Assembly: GCA_018398805.1 (NCBI GenBank)
Contig: JAGFBZ010000900.1
Span: 1,860,001-1,924,000 of the forward strand
Direction: 5' to 3'
DNA length: 64,000 nt
Origin: Hirundichthys speculiger
Taxonomy: Eukaryota; Chordata; Actinopteri; Beloniformes; Exocoetidae
The notes beneath the pieces are model-generated. The model made no database searches and had not been told where the DNA came from. It saw nothing but the letters and a program-made list of their open reading frames with translations. Positions 22,635 to 34,480 of this stretch are shown in pieces (the first letter of the stretch is position 1; the number at the start of each line of letters is the position of its first letter). The position numbers and the translations under genes are program-made.

Positions 22635-24486
22635 CATGGTACACTTAGGAATTGTAACGGTAGTATGATGTAATGTAAAAAAAAATCTGGAATTCTGGGA
22701 AAAGAGATTCTTTACTCAATTTTGCACTTTTTTTTTTTTTTTTTAAGTGGATCAGTGCTCTCCCTGTCACGTTCACAGGCATGTTCGGATGCAGCAGCAG
22801 GAGCATCACTGGACTAGATTTCATCCCCTTAACATACTGATGAAGCCATTAATGTTCACATCTGGAGTCTATAATAGTAAGTAAAAAGGTGTATTTTAGT
22901 TGTTTACTGTAAATGCAATTATGGACAAAGTAATTGGTGTGAAGTCCTCATTGAGTCCCATTCCTTTCTTCTGTATGATCTGAAGTATTCATCCACAGCA
23001 GGTGACTGGCCTTGTGTGCACAGACTGTGTGTGTGTTCAAATATGAAAACAAGAATATGCGACTACAATTATAAGACAAGTGTATGACTACAAGTATCAC
23101 TGCAAAGTCAGTCAAAATGAAACACTGTGCACTGAGGATGATGGATGACACTTCATGTAAACATACATATGCATTAAAGAAAACTCACATGCATCTGCAT
23201 ATATCTACAATAGCAATTTGACATACAGTGTCTAAGACCTGTGTTAAGATATACATAAATTCCTTAAACTCTCTCTTCAGCACTCACCGATAAGGGTTTA
23301 ATCACATTTCATCTCACCATAAAATGTTTAATACATGGCCCACAAGCAGCTACAGCTCTTCAGCTTTACGTAAGACCACGACCTCTTCTCCATTTTTGAC
23401 AATTCCTGGTCACATGTGCATGTAAGTGCCCCGAAAGATGAAAAGTGACAGGCATGAAACAGTAAAAGGCAGGTGCAGATTCGCATAGTACTTCAACACA
23501 GCTTGTGTTAATGTATAACTAGGCTGCACTGAGCTCCCCCTCATCTGCACAAATAAAGTACACACACAGACACACATGCACACGCCCAGCTGGTAGATAA
23601 TTTTAGCAAACAAAAGAACCAAGCTGTGTGCCGACTACCATCTTAATGCACCCTGACATAAGCGAGCAGTTTCGCACAAAACCTTTCGATCGTAATGTGT
23701 TTGCGTCTGTGCCCCCTCACTTTAATCAGGGCTTCTTTGTCTGGGTCTTGCCACTTTTTTCATCTCCAACAGAGATGTCAGTACACTCAGCACAGAACAA
23801 TTATATAGATATTTCAAAGATAGACTAGCCACCACACCTGTGAAGCCTTTTGTTTTCTAAAAGTGAAACCTTTTAAATACATGGTTACATATGTTAGAAC
23901 AGTTGACACAATTATTGAAGCATATGTATCCATATTACCATCTCCTGCATGGAAACAGAAGAATACACATCAACTTGAATAAATGCTTTGCAAATACATG
24001 ATTACTGACAAACTGCTTTCATACATCATTGGGTGCCATTGCCATGAGCCAAATAGACCGATGATGTTCACTCTATGGCTGCAGCAACTGCAGTGTAAGA
24101 ATCCTTTTTTCTGAAAACATTATCATGGACAGACTGCTACATGCATACACATGCATTCCAGGAAACTCAAACCAACATTTAACCAGTTGCATACATGCAA
24201 CGATGTGCTTAGTTTTTGTTTTTTTTTTTTAATCACTGACCACATATCTAGCAAGAGTAGAGGCCCTTGAATGAAACTTTCTTTAATGATCGTTATTCAG
24301 ATTCTTTGTGCTGCTATTTCGGCAGATGCAACTTCTTTTCATGGTAGCAGCGGAAGAATCAAGGATCAAGGCTACTTTTTCAGTGTGCAAATTGAGTCTA
24401 AATAGACCGAATATAACATTTTTCATTTCCAGATAATAAGTCATTTACCAATGTAATATTTGGTCAGGTATTTGTCAGTATATATA
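22635..24486. other. Unassigned spacer
   Basis: Poly-T run at about 22729-22744. Nothing else recognised. Confidence 0.5.
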
Positions 24487-24585
24487 TAGGGCTGTCAGTT
24501 GATTACATTTTTTCATTGCAAGATTTTCATAGTTAAGTCACGATTAATCGCGCATAATTGCATTTTTTTTAAATGTTCTGTTTAT

Positions 24586-24655
24586 CCATCCATCAGTCCA
24601 TCATCTATACCCATTTTGTCCTGTACAGGGTCACAGGGATCTGCTTTATGTTTTT
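24586..24655 (+). repeat. L2-type LINE tail scrap
   Basis: CATCTATACCCATTTTGTCC followed by GTACAGGGTCACAGGGATCTGC, matching the tails at 4540 and 10741. Confidence 0.5.
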
Positions 24656-25959
24656 TTTAAGCCTTAAATTTAAGAAACTAAGGAAGCACGGACCTGCCAT
24701 TCCAGCAAAATAAAAATAGAGCCATATCACGTTATAACGTGAAAACTTTATTGTAAGAACAAAATCTTTTTTAAGTTTGAACAATATATTATTTCAGTTT
24801 TACAACAACATTTTCACATTTGAACAATATAATATCACGTTATTACAATATACATGTTTATCATGTTAACACAAAAAACGTTTCATGTTTTTACAATATA
24901 ATATTTATATTGTAAAAATGTGATAACATTGTGCAAACATGAAAAATATATTGTTGGAACAAGAACTTTTTCACGATATATCCTGGTCGGTTTTATTGTT
25001 AGAATGTGAAACAGAGGTTGTTAACTCCTGGTAGAGTTGCTCACACTCGGAACTGGCGGTTCAATGAGGCAGTTGCACTATGGCCACAAACACGGAGACT
25101 CCACTGCTGTGATTTCTGCGGAGTCGCGGTGTACCTGAAGATTGTCTCTTACGAATTGAGGAATAAGTGTTCCCTCTTCAAGGGAGTTTTGTAAAACATC
25201 CTTTTGTAATGCAATGTTGGTAAAAGGTTTAAAATTGCTAAGTTAGCAACGTAAACAATCCCAATTAGCCCGTTAGCTTGTGAATGCTGGAGGAATCAAA
25301 CAGTTATCTACAAACACAGTTTGTCTACAAACAGTCTTATTAGATGTAGAAAACAGAGAAACTAATATCAGTGAATGAGCTGCATAAAGCGTAGATATTG
25401 AGCTGACCATAGTTGTTAAATGTTGGTGACTAAGCTGTCGTCTGCAGAGACCATGTCTCTTCATTAAGTAATCCATTTCTGTATCACACGACCTCATAAC
25501 TACGGACGATTTTAGCAAGAAAGCACAACATTTCACTTATTTACAAGCAAACATTTTTGTTATTCGTTTTTTGTTCGTCAGCATCAGTTTTAAAAAACTT
25601 TAATTAGTTCCACCATGTTTTCATTGTTGTAAGAGACGTGAAGTCAATGGCGCCCTTACTTTCTGTTGAGTCTGACACGGAATAGGATACTAACAGATCA
25701 TGTAAGACTACTGCTAAAAATATCAGATTACCATGAAAATGGCAATAAAATAATTAATGTCAAAACATCATTACAAAGTGCATACATTTTTATAGTTGTG
25801 TACCATATTCAGCAAAAGAATATGCCATCTCTGGAAGAACCCTATCTATCCTGATCTGTTTCTGTGCACATCAATAAGTGTGAGTTAAAATGTAAATGGG
25901 TGTCATGACAGGTTTTTATTTTCTTCTTCTGTAACATATATGTCTCTTGCTACAGATCA

Positions 25960-26090
25960 ATGTCACTGTGATTGATTTCATGGATGATGAGACTCTATCT
26001 GGCTACATTGCAACGTATGGTGATCAGATAGCTGCAAGACGCTTCTGCTTGGATATAAGGCAATAAGTACAAAGGAATCAAGAAAACATT
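25960..26090 (+). pseudogene. Exon-like fragment of a transposon-associated protein
   Basis: The plus-strand reading gives VTVIDFMDDETLSGYIATYG followed by DQIAARRFCLD, then a stop. The pattern (D/E)F.DDE.L..YI..YGD.(I/V)A...FC is a short domain often found in teleost transposon-derived genes annotated as G2/M-phase E3 ligase-like or uncharacterised. A polypyrimidine stretch and CTACAG stand just upstream (about 25921-25955), consistent with a splice acceptor. No further exon is recognised. Confidence 0.35.
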
Positions 26091-27415
26091 CACTGCTTTA
26101 CATATTAAAAGAAAAGATGGGCATCAATGAAAATAAAGAGAAGAAATCTAGTTATGAGGAGACTGCTGCCTCTAAAAGAAAAATGAATATTAAAAAAAAC
26201 AACAAATGGGCTGAAAATAAAACAAGAAAAACTGAATTGGGGTGGACAGGGCATAAAATTAGAATTTTTACCAAGTAGCCCTTGGCTACCAGATTTTTGA
26301 AGTTGGTAGCCAGCTAGCAATTTTGGTCACCAGTGTTTTTCGTCGCCCCATACGCCCCTGTAGTCTGATGAACTTCAGCCAGCTCTTTTGTTTCCTGTGT
26401 GCCATTATTGGACAAGCTGATCAATCCAGGTGTTTCTGACCATTGCTGTGAGGTCAGATACACCTGGATTAATCAGTTTGTCAATTAATGGCACAAAAAA
26501 AAAAAAACAAAGTTCAGGAAGTAGTGCAGCTGTGCATAAAGCCACGTTAACATAATGTGTTCATTAATTATAGCCTAAATGAAAACACAAAAGGGGGTAT
26601 ATATGAAAGTATTTATTTGAAGGGATTTGCATATTTTTTGTTCATTTAACATTGCTTGTATTTACATTTAAATTTGATTTTCATTCCACACATTGTCTTC
26701 ATTTCATATTGCTCTTCTTTTACAGTTTTTCATCTCATTTCATGTAACTTTTCTTTACACTTTTAATGACTTGTTGTACTCATTTGTTGCAGACTTTGAA
26801 TTCTTTATGACAGTTTTGGAAGGAGTGTATTTGTGGACTGGTCCAGAGTAGTAATTTATTTTACATGAGAAAAGAGCGCAAACAATTTTTTTGTCTAACG
26901 ACATATATTCTCTGTAACAATCTTTTTTTTCTTCCGCACTGTCACTCATCAGATATCACACTAACCTCATGACATCTACCACCTACAGAACCTGTAGTAG
27001 CTACTGCTGTGGCAGTTATCACGAGGCAAGTGACAGATCTCAGATTGGGAATGTTTTTTTTGTTTTTTTTTAACTCCGCCCGATGCGGTATTATTATTTT
27101 TTATAATAATAAAATACGGGAGATTTATGGGAAAAATACTAATATGGGATGACGGCGGGAGAAGAGGAAGTAAAATACGGGACTTTCCCAGCCAAAACGG
27201 GATACTTGGCACAGGTATGATTTACAAGCATGAAAACGTGTGTTTTATTCTGTTTCCATGAGGCTTACTATGAAAACTAATATCATTTCTTTCTTGTTAA
27301 CTATTCTGTTGTGTATTTTTATGAGTTGTATGAGCGTTAACGCGCGATAAAATAAATGTAGGCGTTAATAAATTAATGAGTTAACGCGATAATAATGCGT
27401 TAACTGCCCAGCCCT

Positions 27416-27416
27416 A

Positions 27417-27480
<64 letters not shown>

Positions 27481-27517
27481 ATATATTATATCCCACACAC
27501 ACAGACACACACACACA
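27416..27517. repeat. (AT)n followed by (CA)n microsatellites
   Basis: AT run 27416-27479 with one GTAT interruption, then CACACA-rich 27494-27517 running directly into the MITE. Confidence 0.95.
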
Positions 27518-27860
27518 CAGTCATGGAAAAAATTATTAGACCACCATTTTTTCTTTACTTTCTTGTTCATTTTAATACCTGGTACCCTAAACGTCATCAT
27601 TGTGACTAAAACAGACAGAAAGAAAACACTGAATGCATAAAAGCAGTGTTTTTGGCAGTACAACGCCATAGCTATTGATCTATTGATGTAGGTTATAATC
27701 AAGAAAACCATGGAAACTGGTAGATATCAGCTCTTAAATAAAACTCTTATGAGCAATCTTTGTGGTTATCGTTAATTTGTCCAAACAAATGTACCTTTAA
27801 GTTGTACCGGCAATTAAAATGAACAAGAACTGAAGAAAACAAGGGTGGTCTAATAATTTT
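27518..27860. mobile_element. Tc1/mariner-type MITE (second copy)
   Basis: Collinear with 1658-2024, starting CAGTCATGGAAAAAATTATT. The 3' terminal inverted repeat is damaged after GGTGGTCTAATAATTTTA and runs into an A21 tract (27867-27887). The left TA is replaced by the (CA)n run, so both flanks have been altered by slippage. Confidence 0.75.
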
Positions 27861-27887
27861 AGACACAAAAAAAAAAAAAAAAAAAAA

Positions 27888-28082
27888 TCTTCGCCTCCCT
27901 AAAGCCGCTACCTGGGTTGCTGACTCCCTTTCTCACATTGTAGGCGTGGCAATGGGCGTGTCTTTTGCACTTTCCACAAACTGTATCTTGCGATCAGGGG
28001 TTTAGGATAGCGGGTAGCGGGTAGTGAGTAGCGGTTGGTCAGATAGTCAAATAGCGGCTTTAGGAGGTTTGGCGGAAGATCG
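27888..28082. mobile_element. Short palindromic MITE
   Basis: The left end TCTTCGCC-TCCCTAAAGCCGCTA pairs with the right end TAGCGGCTTTAGGAGG...GGCGGAAGA as an inverted repeat, enclosing about 130 bp. The interior shares phrases with 4143-4205. No target duplication is clear because the left flank is poly-A. Confidence 0.6.
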
Positions 28083-31000
28083 GGCCCTTAATGTTTAATG
28101 AAAGAGCTTAATGCTGCACATACCAACCCAAATAAATCAACATATAAACAATGTACATCCAGTGCCTTGCTCTAACAATCCTAGTGCTAGCACATATGCA
28201 CATACCTGCATTTTTTATTTACTTTTCTTGTTGTTGTTTTTTTGGCTCACAAAGAAAAAAAAGTGGAGTACACAAGCCAGGGAGTGTGTTCTAGATTGCC
28301 CCCCCTGGACGAACGAGTCTGCTCCTTGACCCTCCTGAGCTTTGCAGTCTAGTAGATTAGCCACAGCACAACAGAGGCCAGTGCTATCACCAGCTTGCAG
28401 CCTCCTCAACCTCACTGGCCACACAGCAATTGCTCTCACACACCAACACAAAACTGCTCGCATTCGCAAACTCGTACACAGATCTACATCTGTGTGCTGC
28501 TAGTGGCCATGCATGAACCACAAATACATGTCTTTGGCCCTGTTTTTTTGTTGCTGTGCCTGAATGTTCATTAGTGACTCTGAGGCCAATTCAAAGGGAG
28601 CTGCACTTTCAAAGCCTCATCTGCACATATGAAAAATAACACACACTGTACTTATATAATATATTCCTTTGGGTTGAAGTTTTATCACAGCGTCAAATGC
28701 AGTGTGGCTCCAAAGTAATACTAATAAAAATACAAAAAAATAGGACTTCTTCCTGTTAAAACTGATGTGGGGTTCAACAATTCAGTGCTTAATTACTCCA
28801 AGGTCATTTACCACAGTGCTCAGCTTTGAAGTTTAGCAATGAAACATCAAAAGTGTTTCATTTTCTTTTTTCATCTCAGGATTTCAAAGCTGCAGGATGC
28901 CACAGAATAAAGCAACAAAAAGTAAAGGGTATGATAATGGGGTAAGACATTGTTGTTGGATAATTCTAACACATGCATAAAGAAAGCAGGACAAGGAGAT
29001 TTATTTGATTTTGTACTCAATAAATGTCCTACATGTTGCGTAAGGTAAGGTTTACGTGAGTTTGAACACCAATCCTCTTGAGGACAGATTAATGGAAGTT
29101 TAGCAAAATAACTGTCTCTTTGGGGAAAAAAAGAAGACTGGTAAATTTGGAAATGGTTAAGGATAATTAACTGATCCTGCTGTGATCATATATGACAAAA
29201 GTTTCATAATTAGCATAGCTTTTAGTACTTTTTCATTGTGTGGTGATGCCTCACAGTGAACTTTGAAAAAGGACATGCTGAGTCTTGCAATTTAGAGTTC
29301 TTGTGGAGTAAGACGTCATTGGTGAACCATGTAAATTACTGTAATTTGGAACAAGAATTAATTAAATCGAAAGACCTATTAAAGAACAGGATTTGTTCAA
29401 GTCTTTGGCTAAGGACACTTCCTCCATTGCTAAGAATGAAATTTAATTTGTGAAATAATTTATCAACGTGGCCATGGCTGATACTTTTCCGGCAGTCACG
29501 GTAATTCTGCAGGGTGGAGGTTTGTGGGGTTAGAACGTGCCCAGATCACACGGCATGCGGTGACAAACATTGTTATCTTTGTGAACTGAGTTTTATTATC
29601 CAAGAGTCACTCCTCCTGTGTGCAGATAGCTAGAAAGCAACTGCATCTCACTCCTATCCACCAAGCTTCATGAGAAATGAAAATTTTACGGCTGGTAAAA
29701 TTACAAGTGGTGTCATAAAATACAACGTTCTGAAATGTAAAGGGTATTCAGTTCTTCCCACAAAAAGCACAATATACAGGCATTGTAAGCCATGTTGATA
29801 ATCAGTCCCGAGACTGGATATGTTGGATAGTGCAGATATCTACATCCAGCTTTCCCTACGATTGACTGCAAACAGTTATATCGCTTTTGCAAGAATATGT
29901 ATGAGATTTCTCATCAGAGATATCAGCAATTCAATTTTACACATCCTGGACTGACCATGTGAATTCTATCCAGATAAAGGTATATTCATAGTGCTGATGG
30001 CCCTCAAGATGTCTGGTGTCCTTTTTGGACATCCCAAATAACTTAAAATAAGTTTTCAATTCCACAACACCCACAACAATTTAGTTAGTGTTAGTTTTAG
30101 TTAGTTTAAGTGTTACAACTCTCCTTTTGCCAAGTTAATTTGTAGCTGGAACCATTCCTATAAAGGATATATGCTATTGAGAAGAACAAAGGACAGTGCC
30201 CCCTGCCCAAACTTTTATGAGATGAGATGCTACAATCAAATTCAAAATTACCTTATTTTGCTCTAATGATAGTACATTTCCTCGCTTTTTCCACTTTTGT
30301 TATATTTTCTAAGTTCTACGGCAAAGTGCAGGATGTGAATAACTGTCATTCTCCTTAACTGCCAAAGTTCATCCATATAAATGCAAGAAACTGATAGTTG
30401 TACAGGAAACAACTTCAAGTTATTTGTGGTAAAGGTGAATCTAATTTCACACGTCACCGTACATCATTCATGATAGAAGGCTGGATTCACACAGTTCATT
30501 CCGCCTCTGTAGCATCATGCTGCAGTGGTTGAACGGCACAGGAGGTGGGATGGTGGAAGATTTTGGTAAAAGGGTTTCTGGGCCCCAGAAAGGCTGGAAA
30601 TTCCCACAGAGGATGAGAATACTGAAAAATGACACGGTGGACTATCTGAAAGGGCTCTTCAGGTGGAGAAAATAGATGTAAGGAGAAAAAAAGACACTGG
30701 TTTGTCTGACAGCGATGTTCAGGCATGAAAAAATAAAATACAATACAATATGATAAAATAAAATAAAATAAAAAGGTAGAACACACCTTGTTTTCCACCA
30801 CAGTGTTCTGAGAAACAGAGGCGAGCTGAAAAGGCCATATTTGGAACTTTGTCCCTCAACCTGAGGCACTAGCTCCTGGGCAACCCCTATTACCATGCTT
30901 AAAAACCAGCAGGAGTCTTTTTTGGGAAAAAATAAAATCAAGAAATTATTCAACATTAAGCTTCACATGTAGACCCATAAAAAAGCAAGAAGCCCAGAAC

Positions 31001-31123
31001 CTGAGCAAGGGTTGCCATGAAGAATACTAAACAGCCAACTACTTCAGAGCTCCCCTGTTTTTTTTTCTTTTTTCTTTGATCCAGGTTTCAAGTATTTTGC
31101 CTGTGCAAAGTTCATTTTGTTTG
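28083..31123. other. Unassigned spacer
   Basis: Three kilobases without recognised element ends, LINE tails or protein motifs. Short frames (28111-28329, 29256-29453, 30496-30956) look fortuitous. This is a candidate for single-copy host DNA. Confidence 0.5.
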
Positions 31124-31646
31124 TGTAAAGTTGAGAATTTGGATATATTCTCACTCGTCGGTCAATTCGTTTGTTAAACAAGGCACTGACAAATGACGGA
31201 GGTGCACCAAGGAGTTTATTCTCCAAGTTTGCAAATTCAGAGAGGCCATTAACTCACATCACAGGGTGCAGGATGCATCAGAATGACAAGTGGTAAAAGG
31301 CGTACAGTTCGTCTTAAACATCAGTGGAAAACAAGGAGACCTTGAGCAAAACCGTCTAGACGCCTACGCGTCAAAACTTAGCAACCTGATGGAGGAGAAC
31401 AATAACAAATCATGGCCTTCGAACAGACAGGAACCAGGACTAATTCTTGGGAAGATTTTCAAATATCTTCAATATTCTTTCTTACTATAGAATGACGGAC
31501 TCCAGATTGTTAGGAAGTGGCCTTACCAACTCTTAAACTGGAGTCCCACAGAATGTGAAAAGTTCTGTGGTCTGGTTTTGGACTGCCAGGAAGTTATGGA
31601 CTCATGACACAGCAATTTAGATCTCAAAATGCAACTTTTAACATCA
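31124..31646 (-). repeat. LTR (3' LTR in element sense)
   Basis: 523 bp. The minus strand carries GGAGAATAAACTCC, giving an AATAAA polyadenylation signal at about 31217-31222. It holds about 150 bp (about 31438-31590) that is missing in the other LTR. Confidence 0.85.
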
Positions 31647-32458
31647 CAATCCCTACCTTTGGTTTTGCACCTCATTTTCTTTGCATATATGAAAAGCTTA
31701 TCTAGATCACAGCAGCAGAGCACACGGTTCCCGCTCAAAGGGGCACAGCCCACAACTGCTAGCTAAACAGAAATAATGGAGCTCAGTCTACTCTGTTAAA
31801 TGTGACCCCTCCAGCGGCTAAACCCCCGTCCCCGGCTATGTGTACAGATTTGCAGCTCAGATTGGAATCAGTTGATCGACTGGTTAAAGTGATCGGTGTG
31901 TGATGATGAATGATGATTAAAGTGATTAAATTTAGAGCTTGAATTTTGAATTTTAATATAATTGAGATTGCCAGATTACAAAAATAAGGAGAACGACAAA
32001 AGACCCCTTAGAGGCTAACTACTCTAGACTAGGTCAAAAACCCAGTGGGAAAAAAAAGTCCACAAGACTATCTAAAGCAAAGAACATTAAATTCTCAGAA
32101 TCACCCATAGGTGCAAAACCCCAGATGATGTCAGGAAATGGATCAGATCTCTGATCATGCAAGAAAGATGTCGTCTTTGCCTTTAGCATCATGTGGTGTC
32201 AACATGAAAAATAAAGGAAAAACAGAACCAAAATAATCATGAATGGAGTAAAATGACTTTCAAACACACTGAGTACCAGTAGCCTGAGGTCAGCCATGTC
32301 CACAGATCAACCCCTCAGGGCTTCACTGAGTCCCTGTGGCGCTGCATCCCCATTGTGACACCCCAACCCCCTCTGAGGCTAAGGATGTACGGTTCAAAGG
32401 TTCAATCAAACGCCAGATCGTCAACCTGGTCGGTCAAATTTATAGAACCTCACCAAGG

Positions 32459-32475
32459 CCCATCCAGGGACGCCA
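32459..32475 (-). other. Putative primer binding site
   Basis: Minus strand TGGCGTCCCTGGATGGG, one base from the LTR boundary. A TGG start complements the CCA end of a tRNA. The exact tRNA is not identified. Confidence 0.5.
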
Positions 32476-32476
32476 T

Positions 32477-32891
32477 TGTAAAGTTGAGAATTTGGATATA
32501 TTCTCACTCATAAGAACTTTTATTATAATTATTATTATGCACTGGTTAAGCAGTGAATTTGGTTGTTAAACAAGGCGCTGAAAAACAACGGAGGTGCAAC
32601 ACAGAGTTTATTCTCCAAGTTTGCAAATTCAGAGAGGCCATTAACTCACATCACAGGGTGTAGGATGCATCAGAATGACAAGTGGCAAAAGGCGTACAGT
32701 TCGTCTTAAACATCAGTGGAAAACAAGGAGACCTTGAGCAAAACCGTCTAGACGCCTACGCGTCAAAACTTAGCAACTTGATGGAGGAGAACAATAACAA
32801 ATCATGGTCTTTGAACAGACAGGACTCAGGACCAGAAGTCATGGACTCATGACACAGCAATTTAGACTTCAAAATGCAATCTTTAACATCA
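32477..32891 (-). repeat. LTR (5' LTR in element sense)
   Basis: 415 bp. It shares the terminal phrase, the CTAGACGCCTACGCGTC palindrome-like stretch and the AATAAA signal with the other LTR. Relative to it, this copy has lost about 150 bp near its plus-strand right end and gained about 50 bp near 32510-32560. Confidence 0.85.
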
Positions 32892-32896
32892 GTTTG

Positions 32897-34149
32897 TTTA
32901 AACTGGAAAACTAAAAGGACTATTCTTAATTGCAGTACAAAAAATATTTGGTATGATGTACGGGGCCCCTTGATGGCCCCTTACTAAGACAAACCATAGT
33001 TCTACCACTGGTGAGACTTGTAACATGCTGCAAACCCAGTCTGTCGCACCAGCTAAGGCTGGATTTAAACTCATAAATCTCACAACTTCCAAGGCTGTCA
33101 ACTGAGTAATGGCTCCAGTTTTTGGACAGTCCTTCACTTCTTTTTTCAGCCACATACGAGCACACCCTCCACTCAGTGACGGTGGCCAGTTTTTTAAACT
33201 AAACCAAGTCTGAACTTTACCGTTGCCGATGGGAAAACCAGATTGTGGGATTACGACGTTCCCCATCAGGCTGCAGTCTGACAGCATTTAGAGTTCATTA
33301 TTTTTTCTCAGTTAAAGGAAATAAGTAGTTTATTTCTGTTGTAAAGATAACACTGACGCAATCATTTGTCTTCCAAGCTGACGGTGTCTTGCTAGTTCAG
33401 CCACAGCTCGTTTCAGTCATCTCTTCACGTAATCCATCTTTCTCTTTAAATCAAAATCATTTGAATGAATTTCAAAATAAAAATAAAAAAGTTTTATATT
33501 CTAATACATTTTCGCAACGTTGGAAAATGACTATCCTACAATGCATAAATATTGTCTGATCCATATTGTCTGATTTTTTTTTTGTTTGTTTGTTTTTAAA
33601 CTTGTGTTACGTGACAAATTTATTTATGAATTTGTTGTAACTACAGACCAGTGAAATCCATATAAACTAGCGGGTTGTTTTGACACAACGGTTGTGAAAC
33701 ATGATATTTTCTTACTGCCTGGAAACAACACTGCAGTGTTTATCGCCATCACCCAAAAGTTAGCATCAAAACTCGTTCTCATTTCTTTTCTCACCTGCCC
33801 TTTTGCACCGCTTTAGCCGAGGTGCTTATCGTCTTTCAGCATCTCTCGAACCCTCTGGAACTGTTATCTCCAGCAGTAGCGTGTTCAGGGTGCTGCTCTG
33901 CGCCACCAGCGGTTGTGGATTTAATGGTGTGAGTGTTTAAAAAAATCTAGACCCCAATTACAATTCCACCCAACTTTTTCAGATGTATTTAAAGTGAAAA
34001 ATAATGTATCCGGGTCACTATGTTTGTATGTTATATCCTGTGCTGTATGTGTGAATCCACATGCTTGATTCATGCAAGGTGTTTGCACGTGCCTGCATCA
34101 GTTTGTGTGTGTTACAATGCTGTACTGTACCTTGAATGCTGCAGCATCC
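32897..34149. other. Unassigned, includes a 129-residue minus-strand frame
   Basis: A minus-strand frame (32898-33287) runs 129 residues but shows no family I recognise. It starts next to the LTR element. The rest is AT-rich with a T run at about 33575. Confidence 0.4.
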
Positions 34150-34480
34150 TTTACGAGACACTGCAGAGACGTTGGGGGAAGCCAACAGCACTGCCCTTGA
34201 GTGGGAGGTCTTTGCGTATCCTCACACCAGGTGTCCTCAGCTCTTGCCATCGCTCCTGGTGGTTCGCTGTGACACGGTCCCAGAAACCCCAGATCGCATC
34301 TCTTTCCTGACTGCTCTCGGGATTTTCGGCATCCGTCACCCTTGACTCCCCTGGCACTTCAAAGCACCTTCCCACAATGCAGCAGGCGATGATGAATGGC
34401 AGTGTGTCATAACACCCCATATAGTGGCTGAGAGTCCTGTGAGCCACCAGACTTAAGTCAAGTACATTCCTTGGGCACAT
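34150..34480 (-). pseudogene. PIF/Harbinger transposase C-terminal fragment
   Basis: The 109-residue minus frame contains PFIIACCIVGRCFEVPGES. Harbinger nucleases end with a P.II.ACC.LHN.CE..GE type block just after the last catalytic acidic residue. Here LHN is replaced by VGR. The downstream segment (WDRVTANHQERWQELRTPGV) has no assigned role. No element ends are found, so it is an isolated fragment. Confidence 0.5.

Larger units (their letters stand above)
24487..27416. mobile_element. Possible 2.9 kb composite hAT-like element between (AT)n tracts
   Basis: The left end TAGGGCTGTCAGTTGATTA and the right end (reverse complement TTAGGGCTGGGCAGTTAACG) are similar in sequence and opposite in orientation. 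Both continue into palindromic TTAATCGCG / TTAACGCG phrases. Both abut (AT)n, so a target duplication cannot be told. Inside are an L2 tail scrap (24586-24650), an AT-rich block with short palindromes such as TACAATATAATATTTATATT (24890-24912), and an exon-like fragment (25960-26090). The ends might instead belong to two separate relics. Confidence 0.4.
31124..32891 (-). mobile_element. Non-autonomous LTR retrotransposon with 5-bp target duplication
   Basis: Two direct LTRs (31124-31646 and 32477-32891) begin TGTAAAGTTGAGAATTTGG and end AACATCA on the plus strand. GTTTG stands at 31119-31123 and at 32892-32896, a perfect 5-bp duplication. Read on the minus strand, one base inside the 32477 LTR is TGGCGTCCCTGGATGGGCC, a tRNA-primer-like start with TGG. 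A purine-rich AAAGGTAGGGAT lies next to the other LTR. Both point to minus-strand orientation. The 830-bp interior has no gag, protease or RT frame. Confidence 0.85.

Noticed and set aside
31290..31490. Plus-strand 66-residue frame as a small gene
   Set aside because: Lies within the LTR and is present, altered, in the other LTR.
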